Assembly (NCBI RefSeq): GCF_001269345.1
Contig: NZ_CXOP01000002.1
Coordinates: 2,108,853-2,172,852, forward strand
DNA from: Limnohabitans sp. 2KL-27
GTDB taxonomy: Bacteria; Pseudomonadota; Gammaproteobacteria; Burkholderiales; Burkholderiaceae_C
Direction: 5' to 3'
Length of the DNA: 64,000 nt
Shown here: positions 18,827-27,424 of the stretch, in pieces
Position numbering within the stretch: position 1 is the stretch's first letter
How the letters are laid out: each line of letters begins with the position of its first letter
Position numbers and translations under genes: made by a program
Notes under the pieces: model-generated
Told to the model about the DNA's origin: nothing
The model's input: only the letters and a program-made list of their open reading frames with translations
The model's database searches: none

Positions 18827-19378
18827 ATGCCAAAACTCAAGACCTTCGCCGCCATGCTGGTGTGCGCCAGCCTGCTGCCCATCTCGGCCGCTTATGCCCA
18901 GACGATCAGCAAAGCCGAGTACCAGACCAGCAAAACACGCATCAGCACCGACTACAAGGCAGACAAAGCCGCCTGCAGCGCGCTGGCAGGCAACGCCAAA
19001 GACATTTGCCAGGAAGAAGCCAAGGGCAAGGAAAAGATGGCACGCGCAGAGCTGGAGTACAACTACACCGGCAAAGACGCCGACCGCATCAATGTGCTGG
19101 TGGCCAAGGCCAAGGCCGCCTACGAAGTCGCCAAAGAGCGCTGTGACGACCTCGCGGGCAACGCCAAGGACGTGTGCCGCCAGGAAGCCAAAGCGGTCGA
19201 GAAAAAAGCCTTGGCCGATGCCAAGATGAAGAAGGAAATCGGTGACGCCAAAAAAGGTGCTGCCACCGAAAAAGTCGATGCCGACTACAAAGTGGCCATC
19301 GAAAAATGCGATGCCTTGGCCGGCGATGCCAAAGCCAGCTGCATCGCGACGGCCAAGGCCAAATTTGGCAAGAACTGA
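18827..19378 (+). CDS. secreted helical protein with three Cys-x10-Cys repeats
   Basis: A 183-aa protein with a clear signal peptide (MPKLKTFAAMLVCASLLPIS, cleavage after AYAQ). The mature part is Lys/Ala-rich and helical with three copies of a C-x10-C unit: CSALAGNAKDIC (50-61), CDDLAGNAKDVC (106-117) and CDALAGDAKASC (161-172), spaced about 55 residues. Each unit could be a disulfide-closed turn between helices in the periplasm. Upstream in-frame starts run through the 3' end of the previous gene and are rejected. Similar Ala/Lys-rich secreted proteins are common in Comamonadaceae, but no function is known to me. Confidence 0.8.
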   Translation: MPKLKTFAAMLVCASLLPISAAYAQTISKAEYQTSKTRISTDYKADKAACSALAGNAKDICQEEAKGKEKMARAELEYNYTGKDADRINVLVAKAKAAYEVAKERCDDLAGNAKDVCRQEAKAVEKKALADAKMKKEIGDAKKGAATEKVDADYKVAIEKCDALAGDAKASCIATAKAKFGKN

Positions 19379-19526
19379 GGCGCCAAGCGGGTCCAAATTT
19401 GTGCCCCTAAAAATGGCGCAGGGCGACCGATGTCGTACCGATCCATGATTCAGCTGCCACCAAGCCTTCAGGCTAGGGCATCACATGCCCTGCGGGCAGA
19501 TGTGAGCCCACACCGAAAAGCCTGCG

Positions 19527-22500
19527 TCAATAAGTCAGTTGCGACCAGGCTTTTTCCAGCCGCTTGATGCTCACCGGCTGGGGGGTGCGCAGCTCTTGCG
19601 CGAAGAAGCTCACACGCAGCTCCTCGAGCAGCCAGCGGAACTCCAGCATGCGGGCGTCTTGCGCGCCTTTGCGTTCGGCCACCAGACGCCAATAGCGTTG
19701 CTCTTGCGGTTTCAGCTCGGTCAGGCGCTGGGCGTCGCGAGCGGGGTCTGCGCGGTATTTATCGAGGCGCAGGGTGATGGCTTTCAGGTAGCGGGCGTAA
19801 TGCTGCAGTTGTGGCCATGGGGTGGCCGCCATGAAGTTTTTGGGCATCAGGCGTTGCAGTTGCGCTGTGCAGTCAGCGGTCGCATCCGGTGCGTTTTTGG
19901 TGTCCTTGATCTTGCGGGTGGCCACGCCAAACTCCAGCAAGATGGTGCCCGCCAGCCGGGCCACTTCGTTGGCAATCAGGGTCAGGCGCCCGCGGCCTTC
20001 TTCGATGCGGCGCTTGAAGCTGAGCTCGTCATTGGGCAACGGATCCAGCAAGAAGGCGCGGTCGAGCGCCACGTCGATGATTTGGGCTTTCAACTCGTCC
20101 GCCGACCCCAGTGGCATATACGCCACCGCCATTTTTTGCAGATCGGGGATGTTTTTTTCCAGGTACTTGAGCGCGTCTTTGATCTGCAAGCCAAACAAGC
20201 GGCGCAGGCCCGCCCGGTTTTTGGCGGCGGCCACGTCGGGCTCGTCAAATACCTCGATGGTCACGGCGTCTTGCATGTCCACCAGCGCAGGAAAGCCAAT
20301 CAAGGTCTGACCGCCTTTGCAGATTTCCATCAGCTCGGGCAGTTCGCCAAAGGTCCAGGCGGTGTAGCGCTGGGGGGTTGCAGGGGTGCGTTGACTCGAT
20401 TGCCGCGCTTCGCTCGCGATGACGGAATTTCCGGGTTTGGCCGTTGCGAGTGCGGGTGCGCGTGGGCTGGATTGCTGCCCCCCTCGCTGGCTCGCGGTCG
20501 CAATGACGGGAGAGTCGCTCACGTTGTTGGGAGGGGTGTTGGCAGGTGACGGACTGGCGGCGACTTTGAGTTGCGCCAGCGCCTGGAAAGCGCCACGCGC
20601 TTTGGCCCCCAGCTCGCCTTTGAGTGCGCCCAGGTTGCGGCCCATGCCCAGCTGGCGACCATGCTCGTCCACCACCAGCAGGTTCATGAACAGGTGCGGG
20701 CTGAGCATCTCGTGCTTGAAGTCACCTCGCTTGACGTCCAGACTGGTTTCGTCACGCACTTTTTTGAGCAGCACGTCGGTGAGCGAGCCAGCGCCAAACA
20801 ACTCGGGCGCTGACAACTCGGCCGCCAGACGTGTGGCCGATTCGGGCAAGGGCACAAAGCGGCTGCGCGGACGCTGCGGCAGGCTTTTGAGCAGGGCCTG
20901 AATCTTGTCTTTTAGCAGGCCGGGCACCAGCCATTCACAGCGGTCTTCGCTCACCTGATTGAGCACAAACAAGGGCACGGTGACCGTGACCCCGTCGCGG
21001 GCGTCGCCCGGCTCGTGCAGGTAAGTGGCCTGGCAGTCGGTGCCGCCCAAGCGGATCTGTTTGGGAAACGCCTGCGTGGTGATGCCGGCGGCTTCGTGGC
21101 GCATCAGCTCTTCGCGGGTCAACATCAACAGGCGCGGTTGCTTGGCGCTTTCGGCGCGATACCAGTTCTCCAGCAAGCGGCCGCTGCACACCTCAGGGGG
21201 AATTTGCTGGTCGTAAAAAGCGTAAATCAGCTCTTCATGAACCAGCACGTCTTGGCGGCGCGATTTGTGCTCCAACTCTTCGACCTTGGCGATCATCTTG
21301 TGGTTGGCGGCCAAGAACGGCAGCTGGGTTTCCCACTGGTCGCCCACCAGTGCTTCGCGGATGAAAATCTCGCGGGCGCCGTGCAAGTCCACCCGGCTGT
21401 AGGCGGTGCGCCGCCCACTGTAGACCACCAGCCCATAGAGGGTGGCCCGCTCCAGCGCCACCACTTCGGCCGATTTCTTTTCCCAATGCGGGTCGAGCAC
21501 TTGTTTGCGCAGCAGGTGCGCGCCGACTTGTTCCAGCCACTGCGGCTCAATCGCCGCAATGCCCCGGCCAAACAGGCGCGTGGTCTCCACCAGTTCGGCC
21601 ACCACGATCCAGCGACCCGGTTTTTTGGAGAGGTGCGCCCCGGGGTGTTTGTGGAACTTGATGCCGCGTGCGCCCAGGTATTCGCCCGAAGCCTGTCCCG
21701 CGCCAGACGCGGGATCTTCGAGCTTGTAGCCCACGTTGCCCAGCAGGCCCGCCAGCATGGACATGTGCAGCTGCTCATACGTGGCAGGCTGCGTGTTGAT
21801 GCGCCACTTGTGCTCGGCCACCACGGTGAGCAGCTGGGTGTGCGTGTCGCGCCACTCCCGCACGCGGCGGATATTGATGAAGTTCTGGCGCAGCAGCTGC
21901 TCGTATTGGCGGTTGCTGAGCTTGTGCTCGGTACCTTGCCCGCCTCGGGCGGCGTGGACCCACTTCCACAGCTTCAGGTAACCCGTGAACTCGCTTTTGT
22001 CGTCGTCGAACTTGGCGTGAGCTTGGTCGGCCTGGGGTTGCGCGTCCATGGGGCGGTCGCGCACATCCTGCACGCTCATGGCGCTGGCGATCACCAGCAC
22101 CTCGTCCAGCGCTTCGCGGCCACGGGCCTCCAAAATCATGCGGCCCACACGCGGGTCCAGCGGCAGGCGGGCCAGCTCTTTGCCAATGGGCGTGAGTTCG
22201 TTGTCGTCATCCACCGCGCCCAACTCGGCCAGCAGTTGGTAGCCATCGGTGATGGCGCGCTTGGACGGCGCTTCGATGAAGGGGAAGTCTTCCACCACAC
22301 CCAAGTGCAGCGACTTCATGCGCAAGATCACACCCGCCAAAGAGGAGCGCAAAATTTCCGGGTCGGTGAAGCGCGGGCGGCCCGCAAAGTCTTTGTCGTC
22401 GTACAGGCGGATGCAGATGCCGTTGGCCACGCGGCCGCAGCGGCCAGCGCGTTGGTTGGCCGCGGCCTGGCTGATGGGCTCGACCATCAGCTGCTCGACC

Positions 22501-23528
22501 TTGCTGCGCAGGCTGTAGCGCTTGACCCGCGCCGTGCCCGCGTCGATCACGTAGCGGATGCCGGGCACGGTGAGCGAGGTTTCGGCCACGTTGGTGGCCA
22601 GCACAATGCGTCGGCCGTTGGACGCCTCAAAGATCCGGTCTTGCTCGGCCTGCGACAGGCGGGCAAACAGCGGCAGCACCTCGGCGTTGCGGGTCAGGGG
22701 CTGGTGCGCCAGGTGCTTGCGCAGGTGGTCGGCAGCCTCGCGGATCTCGCGCTCACCGGGCAAGAAAATCAGGATGTCGCCCCCTGCCCCGCCCTGCCAA
22801 AGTTCGTCCACACCGTCGGCGATCGCGTCGTTCAAGCCGTAGTCGCGCGTCTCTTCAAACGGCCGCCAGCGTTGCTCCACCGGAAAGGTGCGGCCCGAGA
22901 CCATGATGACGGGGGCTGGGCCTTGGCGTGAGGCAAAGTGTTTGGCAAAGCGGTCGGCATCGATGGTGGCCGAAGTGACCACGATCTTGAGGTCCGGGCG
23001 GCGCGGCAGAATCTGGCGCAGGTAACCGAGCAGAAAGTCGATGTTCAGGCTGCGCTCGTGCGCCTCGTCGATGATGATGGTGTCGTAGGCCTGCAGCAGC
23101 GGGTCGGTCTGCGTTTCGGCCAGCAAAATGCCGTCGGTCATGAGCTTGACCGAGGCGTTTTTGGAGAGTCGGTCTTGAAACCGCACCTTGAAACCCACCA
23201 CCTCGCCCAGCGGGGTCTTGAGCTCTTCGGCAATGCGCTTGGCCACCGAACTGGCGGCAATGCGCCTTGGCTGGGTGTGGCCGATCATGCGGGCGCGCTC
23301 GCCCGGCTTGGCATTGAGCTTGCCGCGCCCCAGCGCCAGCGCAATTTTGGGCAGCTGCGTGGTTTTGCCCGAGCCGGTTTCACCGCACACGATGATGACC
23401 TGGTGCTGGTCCATGGCGGCCATGATTTCGTCGCGGCGGGCCGAGACGGGCAGGCCTTCGGGGAACTCGATGCGCAGGGGGATGGGGGGGGCTGACTCGG
23501 TCACGGACTGAATTATCCCACGACACAT
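19527..23528 (-). CDS. hrpA: ATP-dependent RNA helicase HrpA (DEAH box)
   Basis: A 1333-aa DEAH-box helicase. Walker A GETGSGKTTQ is at 49-58, DEAH at about 154-157, SATIDADRF follows, and the motif VI region is SQAAANQRAGRCGR. HA2, OB-fold and DUF3418-type C-terminal regions follow. Length matches E. coli HrpA (1300 aa), which helps resolve stalled ribosomes. The start could be ATG 23528 or GTG 23504. An odd low-complexity segment (about residues 1000-1050) holds two copies of a genome-wide palindromic repeat translated in frame as VIATASQRGGQQSS and VIASEARQSS. Confidence 0.95.
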   Translation of the reverse strand: MCRGIIQSVTESAPPIPLRIEFPEGLPVSARRDEIMAAMDQHQVIIVCGETGSGKTTQLPKIALALGRGKLNAKPGERARMIGHTQPRRIAASSVAKRIAEELKTPLGEVVGFKVRFQDRLSKNASVKLMTDGILLAETQTDPLLQAYDTIIIDEAHERSLNIDFLLGYLRQILPRRPDLKIVVTSATIDADRFAKHFASRQGPAPVIMVSGRTFPVEQRWRPFEETRDYGLNDAIADGVDELWQGGAGGDILIFLPGEREIREAADHLRKHLAHQPLTRNAEVLPLFARLSQAEQDRIFEASNGRRIVLATNVAETSLTVPGIRYVIDAGTARVKRYSLRSKVEQLMVEPISQAAANQRAGRCGRVANGICIRLYDDKDFAGRPRFTDPEILRSSLAGVILRMKSLHLGVVEDFPFIEAPSKRAITDGYQLLAELGAVDDDNELTPIGKELARLPLDPRVGRMILEARGREALDEVLVIASAMSVQDVRDRPMDAQPQADQAHAKFDDDKSEFTGYLKLWKWVHAARGGQGTEHKLSNRQYEQLLRQNFINIRRVREWRDTHTQLLTVVAEHKWRINTQPATYEQLHMSMLAGLLGNVGYKLEDPASGAGQASGEYLGARGIKFHKHPGAHLSKKPGRWIVVAELVETTRLFGRGIAAIEPQWLEQVGAHLLRKQVLDPHWEKKSAEVVALERATLYGLVVYSGRRTAYSRVDLHGAREIFIREALVGDQWETQLPFLAANHKMIAKVEELEHKSRRQDVLVHEELIYAFYDQQIPPEVCSGRLLENWYRAESAKQPRLLMLTREELMRHEAAGITTQAFPKQIRLGGTDCQATYLHEPGDARDGVTVTVPLFVLNQVSEDRCEWLVPGLLKDKIQALLKSLPQRPRSRFVPLPESATRLAAELSAPELFGAGSLTDVLLKKVRDETSLDVKRGDFKHEMLSPHLFMNLLVVDEHGRQLGMGRNLGALKGELGAKARGAFQALAQLKVAASPSPANTPPNNVSDSPVIATASQRGGQQSSPRAPALATAKPGNSVIASEARQSSQRTPATPQRYTAWTFGELPELMEICKGGQTLIGFPALVDMQDAVTIEVFDEPDVAAAKNRAGLRRLFGLQIKDALKYLEKNIPDLQKMAVAYMPLGSADELKAQIIDVALDRAFLLDPLPNDELSFKRRIEEGRGRLTLIANEVARLAGTILLEFGVATRKIKDTKNAPDATADCTAQLQRLMPKNFMAATPWPQLQHYARYLKAITLRLDKYRADPARDAQRLTELKPQEQRYWRLVAERKGAQDARMLEFRWLLEELRVSFFAQELRTPQPVSIKRLEKAWSQLTY
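20398..20425 (-). repeat. GTCATNGCGA-family palindromic repeat inside hrpA, copy A
   Basis: On the minus strand it reads GTCATCGCGAGCGAAGCGCG then GCAATC, translated SVIASEARQSS. It is the same element family as intergenic copies at 37733-37790 and 61709-61776, here lying in an open reading frame without breaking it. Confidence 0.7.
20469..20510 (-). repeat. GTCATNGCGA-family palindromic repeat inside hrpA, copy B
   Basis: On the minus strand it begins CCCGTCATTGCGACCGCGAG and ends GCAGCAATCCA, translated PVIATASQRGGQQSS. It lies 43 bp from copy A in the same orientation and frame, so the segment looks like two successive insertions or a duplication. Confidence 0.65.
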
Positions 23529-23576
23529 ATTCGCGTGCTACACTTGTTTACGTGAACTTTCCAGGCAAAGGTTTTC

Positions 23577-23837
23577 ATGACCAATCTCACCATTTCCCTT
23601 GACGAAAACCTCGTCAAACAAGCGCGCATCAAGGCGATCCAAGAGGGCACTTCCTTGAGCGCCAAAGTTCGCGAACTACTGTCCATTTATGTGCGGCAAG
23701 ACATGCAAAGTGCCCCGCTGGTCATCCCCAAGCTGCCCACCGGTGGAAGCGGCGGTTTGCTTCCAGGAATCGACCCATGCAGCAATCGGTCCATGTTTGA
23801 TGCCATGGACGCCGCCGAGTACAAATTTCCAATATGA
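23577..23837 (+). CDS. antitoxin, ribbon-helix-helix type (VapB-like)
   Basis: An 86-aa protein whose N-terminus (TNLTISLDENLVKQARIKAI) is the beta strand and first helix of a ribbon-helix-helix DNA-binding fold, with a C-terminal tail (GSGGLLPGIDPCSNRSMFDA) of the kind that blocks a PIN toxin. It overlaps the next gene by 4 nt (ATGA). A near-palindrome GTTTACGTGAAC (23546-23557) lies 20 bp upstream and could be its operator. Base composition is more AT-rich than hrpA and argA on either side, suggesting acquisition. Confidence 0.85.
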   Translation: MTNLTISLDENLVKQARIKAIQEGTSLSAKVRELLSIYVRQDMQSAPLVIPKLPTGGSGGLLPGIDPCSNRSMFDAMDAAEYKFPI

Positions 23838-24277
23838 CCCCAGATGTCAATCTGCTGGTAGCGGCCATGCGGCTGGATCACCCGCACCATGCTCTGGCGT
23901 TTGCTCATTTACAAGGACAACTGGAACAGGCGACCAAACGTCCAATTCATCCAAATGTCGTCTTGTTGAGCACAGTGGTCTCAGGCTTCATCAGAATAGT
24001 GACCAACGCACAAATCTTTTTGAAACCCAGCTCTTTGCAGCAAGCCATGGACTTTGTGGATGCGCTCCTGATTTCACCCGGTGTGGTGTTCCAATCCGCT
24101 GGTAGCCAATGGCCAGGCTTCAGAAACTTATGCCTACAAGCAAATGTGACCCCCAACTTGGTTTCCGATGCGTGGATTGCAGCATCTGCTTTGCAGCTCG
24201 GAGAAGTTGTTCACACGTTTGATCGCGATTTCAAAAAACTACTTCCTGCTGAGAACCTTTATTTGTTGAGTCGCTAG
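23834..24277 (+). CDS. PIN-domain toxin (VapC-like ribonuclease)
   Basis: A 147-aa PIN-domain protein. The acidic active-site candidates are D4 (TPDVNLLVAA), the SDAWIAASA Asp and the TFDRDF Asp pair, in the order expected for VapC. It is coupled to the antitoxin gene. VapC toxins cleave tRNA or rRNA; the target here is unknown. The stop codon is only 2 nt before argA, so toxin and argA may share a transcript. Confidence 0.85.
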   Translation: MTPDVNLLVAAMRLDHPHHALAFAHLQGQLEQATKRPIHPNVVLLSTVVSGFIRIVTNAQIFLKPSSLQQAMDFVDALLISPGVVFQSAGSQWPGFRNLCLQANVTPNLVSDAWIAASALQLGEVVHTFDRDFKKLLPAENLYLLSR

Positions 24278-24279
24278 CC

Positions 24280-25626
24280 ATGTCCACAGTATTCAATTTC
24301 ACCTTCGTGCCCTGGTTCCGGTCGGTGGCGCCCTACATCCACATGCACCGGGGCAAGACCTTTGTGGTCGGCATCGCGGGCGAGGCGATTGCAGCGGGCA
24401 AGTTGCAAAACCTGGCGCAAGACCTGGCACTGATCCAAAGCATGGGCGTCAAGATCGTGCTGGTTCACGGCTTTCGGCCCCAAGTGAACGAGCAACTGGC
24501 CGCCAAGGGCCACACCCCCAAATACGCACAAGGCATTCGCATCACCGACAGCGTGGCACTCGACTGCGCCCAAGAGGCTGCGGGCCAGCTGCGTTACGAG
24601 ATCGAAGCGGCTTTCAGCCAAGGCCTGCCCAACACGCCCATGGCGGGCTCCACGGTGCGGGTGATTTCGGGCAACTTCATCACCGCACGGCCGGTGGGCA
24701 TTGTGGACGGCGTGGATTTCCAGCACTCGGGCTTGGTGCGCAAGGTCGATGTCGACGGGATCATGCGCACACTCGACATGGGCGCGATGGTGCTGCTCTC
24801 GCCCTTTGGCTTCTCGCCCACGGGCGAGGCCTTCAACCTGGCCATGGAAGAAGTGGCCACCAGCGTGGCCGCCGAATTGCAAGCCGACAAGCTGATTTTT
24901 GTGACCGAAATTGCGGGCATCCGCATGCAGCCGGCTGAGCCCGCCAGCGACGACAACCCGATTGACACCGAGCTGCCGCTGGCCGCGGCCAAGCAGTTGC
25001 TGGCCTCGCTGCCCCGGCCGACCGAGCCGACCGACATTGGCTTTTACCTGCAGCATTGCGTGAAGGCCTGCGAAGAAGGCGTGGAGCGCTCGCACATCCT
25101 GCCCTTTGCGGTGGACGGCTCGCTGCTGCTGGAGGTGTATGTGCACGACGGCATCGGCACCATGGTGGTCGATGAAAAACTCGAAGAGCTGCGCGAGGCC
25201 ACAGCCGACGATGTGGGCGGCATCTTGCAGCTGATCGAGCCCTTCGAGAAAGACGGCACCCTGGTCAAGCGTGACCGCAACGAGATCGAGCGCGATGTGG
25301 ACCACTACACCATCATCGACCATGATGGTGTGATCTTTGCCTGCGCGGCGCTCTACCCCTACCCCGAGGCCAAAACGGCCGAGATGGCGGCGCTGACCGT
25401 GTCACCCCAGTCGCAAGGACAAGGCGACGGTGAAAAAGTGCTCAAGCGCGTGGAGCAACGGGCCCGTGCCATGGGCCTCAAAAGCATCTTCGTGCTGACC
25501 ACCCGGACCATGCACTGGTTCATCAAACGCGGCTTTGTTCAGCAAGACCCCGATTGGTTGCCCGAAGCGCGCAAGCGCAAGTACAACTGGGACCGCAAGA
25601 GCCAGGTTTTGGTGAAAAAGCTCTGA
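24280..25626 (+). CDS. argA: amino-acid N-acetyltransferase (N-acetylglutamate synthase)
   Basis: A 448-aa first enzyme of arginine biosynthesis, making N-acetylglutamate. The N-terminal amino-acid kinase-like domain has FVVGIAGEAIAAGKLQNLAQ, VLVHGFRPQVNEQLAAKGH and GSTVRVISGNFITARPVGIV. The C-terminal GNAT domain has AALTVSPQSQGQGDGEKVLK and TTRTMHWFIKRGFVQQ. Length matches E. coli ArgA (443). It starts 2 nt after the vapC stop with no room for its own promoter there. Confidence 0.95.
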   Translation: MSTVFNFTFVPWFRSVAPYIHMHRGKTFVVGIAGEAIAAGKLQNLAQDLALIQSMGVKIVLVHGFRPQVNEQLAAKGHTPKYAQGIRITDSVALDCAQEAAGQLRYEIEAAFSQGLPNTPMAGSTVRVISGNFITARPVGIVDGVDFQHSGLVRKVDVDGIMRTLDMGAMVLLSPFGFSPTGEAFNLAMEEVATSVAAELQADKLIFVTEIAGIRMQPAEPASDDNPIDTELPLAAAKQLLASLPRPTEPTDIGFYLQHCVKACEEGVERSHILPFAVDGSLLLEVYVHDGIGTMVVDEKLEELREATADDVGGILQLIEPFEKDGTLVKRDRNEIERDVDHYTIIDHDGVIFACAALYPYPEAKTAEMAALTVSPQSQGQGDGEKVLKRVEQRARAMGLKSIFVLTTRTMHWFIKRGFVQQDPDWLPEARKRKYNWDRKSQVLVKKL

Positions 25627-25627
25627 G

Positions 25628-26134
25628 TCAGCGGCTGCGAACCGCTTTGAAGGCGACCAGCAAGCCCACCAAGCCAAAGACGACAAACGCCACAAACGAC
25701 CAGTTGGCGATCGAGCCGCCTAAAAAAGTCCAGTCGATCTTGCTGCAGTCGCCGCTGCCTTTGAAGATCATGGGGATGGCGCGGTTGAGGGGGAAATTTT
25801 CGACCATGCCGTAAAAGTCACGCCCGCAAGTGACGACCTCGGGCGGGTACCACTGCAGCCAGCTTTGGCGGGCGGCGGTGAATGCACCAAAACCTGCCAC
25901 CAGCACCAGAAGCGCAGCAGACCCGGCCAGCCCCCGGCCAGTCAAGCGCCAACCGATGGCCCCACAAAGCACAACCCCAATGAGGGCATAGCGCTGCACG
26001 ATGCACATCGGGCACGGGTTGAGCCCCACCACGTGCTGCAAATACAGGCCAAAAATCAGCATGCCGATTCCCGATGAAGCAATCAGGGCCATCCAGCGTG
26101 AGGGCGTGGCCGAGGCCACCAAGGAGAGGTTCAT
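25628..26134 (-). CDS. dsbB: disulfide bond formation protein DsbB
   Basis: A 168-aa inner-membrane protein with four hydrophobic segments that reoxidises DsbA and passes electrons to quinone. The first Cys pair is CPMC in NPCPMCIVQRYALIG. The second pair is formed by C in VVTCGRDFYG and C in GSGDCSKIDW, matching the E. coli C41/C44 and C104/C130 layout. ATG 26134 starts 2 nt after the fpr stop; a TTG at 26140 is a weaker option. It converges on argA with one base between stops. Confidence 0.93.
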   Translation of the reverse strand: MNLSLVASATPSRWMALIASSGIGMLIFGLYLQHVVGLNPCPMCIVQRYALIGVVLCGAIGWRLTGRGLAGSAALLVLVAGFGAFTAARQSWLQWYPPEVVTCGRDFYGMVENFPLNRAIPMIFKGSGDCSKIDWTFLGGSIANWSFVAFVVFGLVGLLVAFKAVRSR

Positions 26135-26136
26135 GG

Positions 26137-26913
26137 TCAAGCTTCGGCAAATGCGCGTTCGATGACGAAGGCGCCGGGGGTGCTGGTGTTGCCTTCTACC
26201 AGGCCACGTTCTTCGCAGATGCGCTTGAGGTCTTTGAGCATCCCGGGGCTGCCGCAGATCATGACGCGGTCGGTTTCCGGGTTGAGCTTGGACAGGCCCA
26301 GATCTGCAAACAGCTGGCCGTTTTCGATCAGATCGGTCAGGCGCCCCTGGTTTTTGTAGGGCTCGCGCGTCACCGTGGGGTAGTACAGGAGCTGCTGGCT
26401 CACCATCTCGCCCAAGAACTCGTTGGCGGGCAGCTCTTGGGTGATGTAGTCGTGGTAGGCCAGCTCGTTGACCTGGCGCACGCCGTGCACCAGGATCACT
26501 TTCTCAAAGCGCTCGTAGGTTTCGGGGTCGCGGATGATGCTCATGAACGGGGCCAAGCCTGTGCCGGTGGCCATGAGGTACAGGTTTTTGCCAGGCAACA
26601 AATAGTCAATGAGCAAAGTGCCTGTGGGCTTGCGGCCCACCACGATGGTGTCGCCCACCTGAATGTGCTGCAGCTTGGAGGTCAGCGGGCCATCGGGCAC
26701 CTTGATGCTCAAAAACTCCAAGTGCTCTTCGTAATTGGCGCTGGCGATCGAATAGGCACGCAACAGCGGTTTGCCGTTGTCGCCGCGCAGCCCGATCATG
26801 GTGAAGTGGCCATTCGAAAAGCGCAGGGCCTGGTCTCGTGTGGTGGTGAAGCTGAACAGGCGATCGGTCCAGTGGTGAACGCTCAAAACGCGTTCTTCAA
26901 GAAATGCACTCAT
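26137..26913 (-). CDS. fpr: ferredoxin--NADP reductase (Fpr, bacterial plant-type)
   Basis: A 258-aa FAD enzyme exchanging electrons between NADPH and ferredoxin or flavodoxin. FAD motif RAYSIAS, the NADP region GTGLAPFMSIIRDPET and the CGSPGML motif are present; the C-terminus AFVIERAFAEA is typical of subclass I Fpr. It is followed closely by dsbB and is divergent from yggX, an iron-handling/oxidative-stress gene. Confidence 0.95.
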   Translation of the reverse strand: MSAFLEERVLSVHHWTDRLFSFTTTRDQALRFSNGHFTMIGLRGDNGKPLLRAYSIASANYEEHLEFLSIKVPDGPLTSKLQHIQVGDTIVVGRKPTGTLLIDYLLPGKNLYLMATGTGLAPFMSIIRDPETYERFEKVILVHGVRQVNELAYHDYITQELPANEFLGEMVSQQLLYYPTVTREPYKNQGRLTDLIENGQLFADLGLSKLNPETDRVMICGSPGMLKDLKRICEERGLVEGNTSTPGAFVIERAFAEA

Positions 26914-27049
26914 TTGGTATTGCTATTTGTTGGGAGACAAGAGACCCAAAGCCCTGGGGGGATGCTGAAAGCTTGCTACAGTTACGGCCTGCAAGACCAC
27001 ACGAAAACGGGTCAACCCGCATTGTCGTGTGAACCGCTCCCAACTGGAA

Positions 27050-27072
27050 ATACGGAAATTCTATATCCGTAT
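27050..27072. promoter_or_regulatory. perfect inverted repeat in the fpr/yggX intergenic region
   Basis: ATACGGA-N9-TCCGTAT is a perfect 7-bp dyad 41 bp before yggX and within the AT-richest part of the fpr/yggX gap. Its ATAC...GTAT form fits a LysR-type operator. The regulator is unknown; a FinR/OxyR/CysB-like protein is possible. Confidence 0.45.
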
Positions 27073-27112
27073 AACCAGCGCTTCTTAAGATACATCAAGG
27101 CAAGACACCACC

Positions 27113-27388
27113 ATGGCACGCACCGTTCAATGCATCAAACTCGGCAAAGAAGCAGAGGGTCTGGATTTTCCGCCCTACCCCGGCGAGCTGGGCAAGCGCA
27201 TCTGGGAGAGCGTGAGCAAGCAGGCTTGGGCCGACTGGCTCAAGCACCAAACCATGCTGGTCAATGAAAACCGCCTGAACCTGGCCGACCTGCGCGCCCG
27301 CCAGTACCTGGCCCGTCAGATGGAAAACCACTTCTTCGGCGATGGCGCCGATGCCGCACAAGGCTATGTGCCGCCTGCAGCGGGTTGA
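27113..27388 (+). CDS. yggX: Fe(2+)-trafficking protein YggX
   Basis: A 91-aa small cytosolic protein linked to iron handling and protection of Fe-S enzymes. The conserved Cys7 (MARTVQC), [20 protein letters not shown], then [20 protein letters not shown] and MENHFFG match the family throughout. Full length. Confidence 0.96.
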   Translation: MARTVQCIKLGKEAEGLDFPPYPGELGKRIWESVSKQAWADWLKHQTMLVNENRLNLADLRARQYLARQMENHFFGDGADAAQGYVPPAAG

Positions 27389-27424
27389 AGCCCGGCTGCA
27401 ACGGTCCCGCTGCCGATTGACCCC

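Noticed and set aside
21015..22931. Long plus-strand open frame opposite hrpA
   Set aside because: Antisense to a well-conserved helicase with no recognisable protein features.
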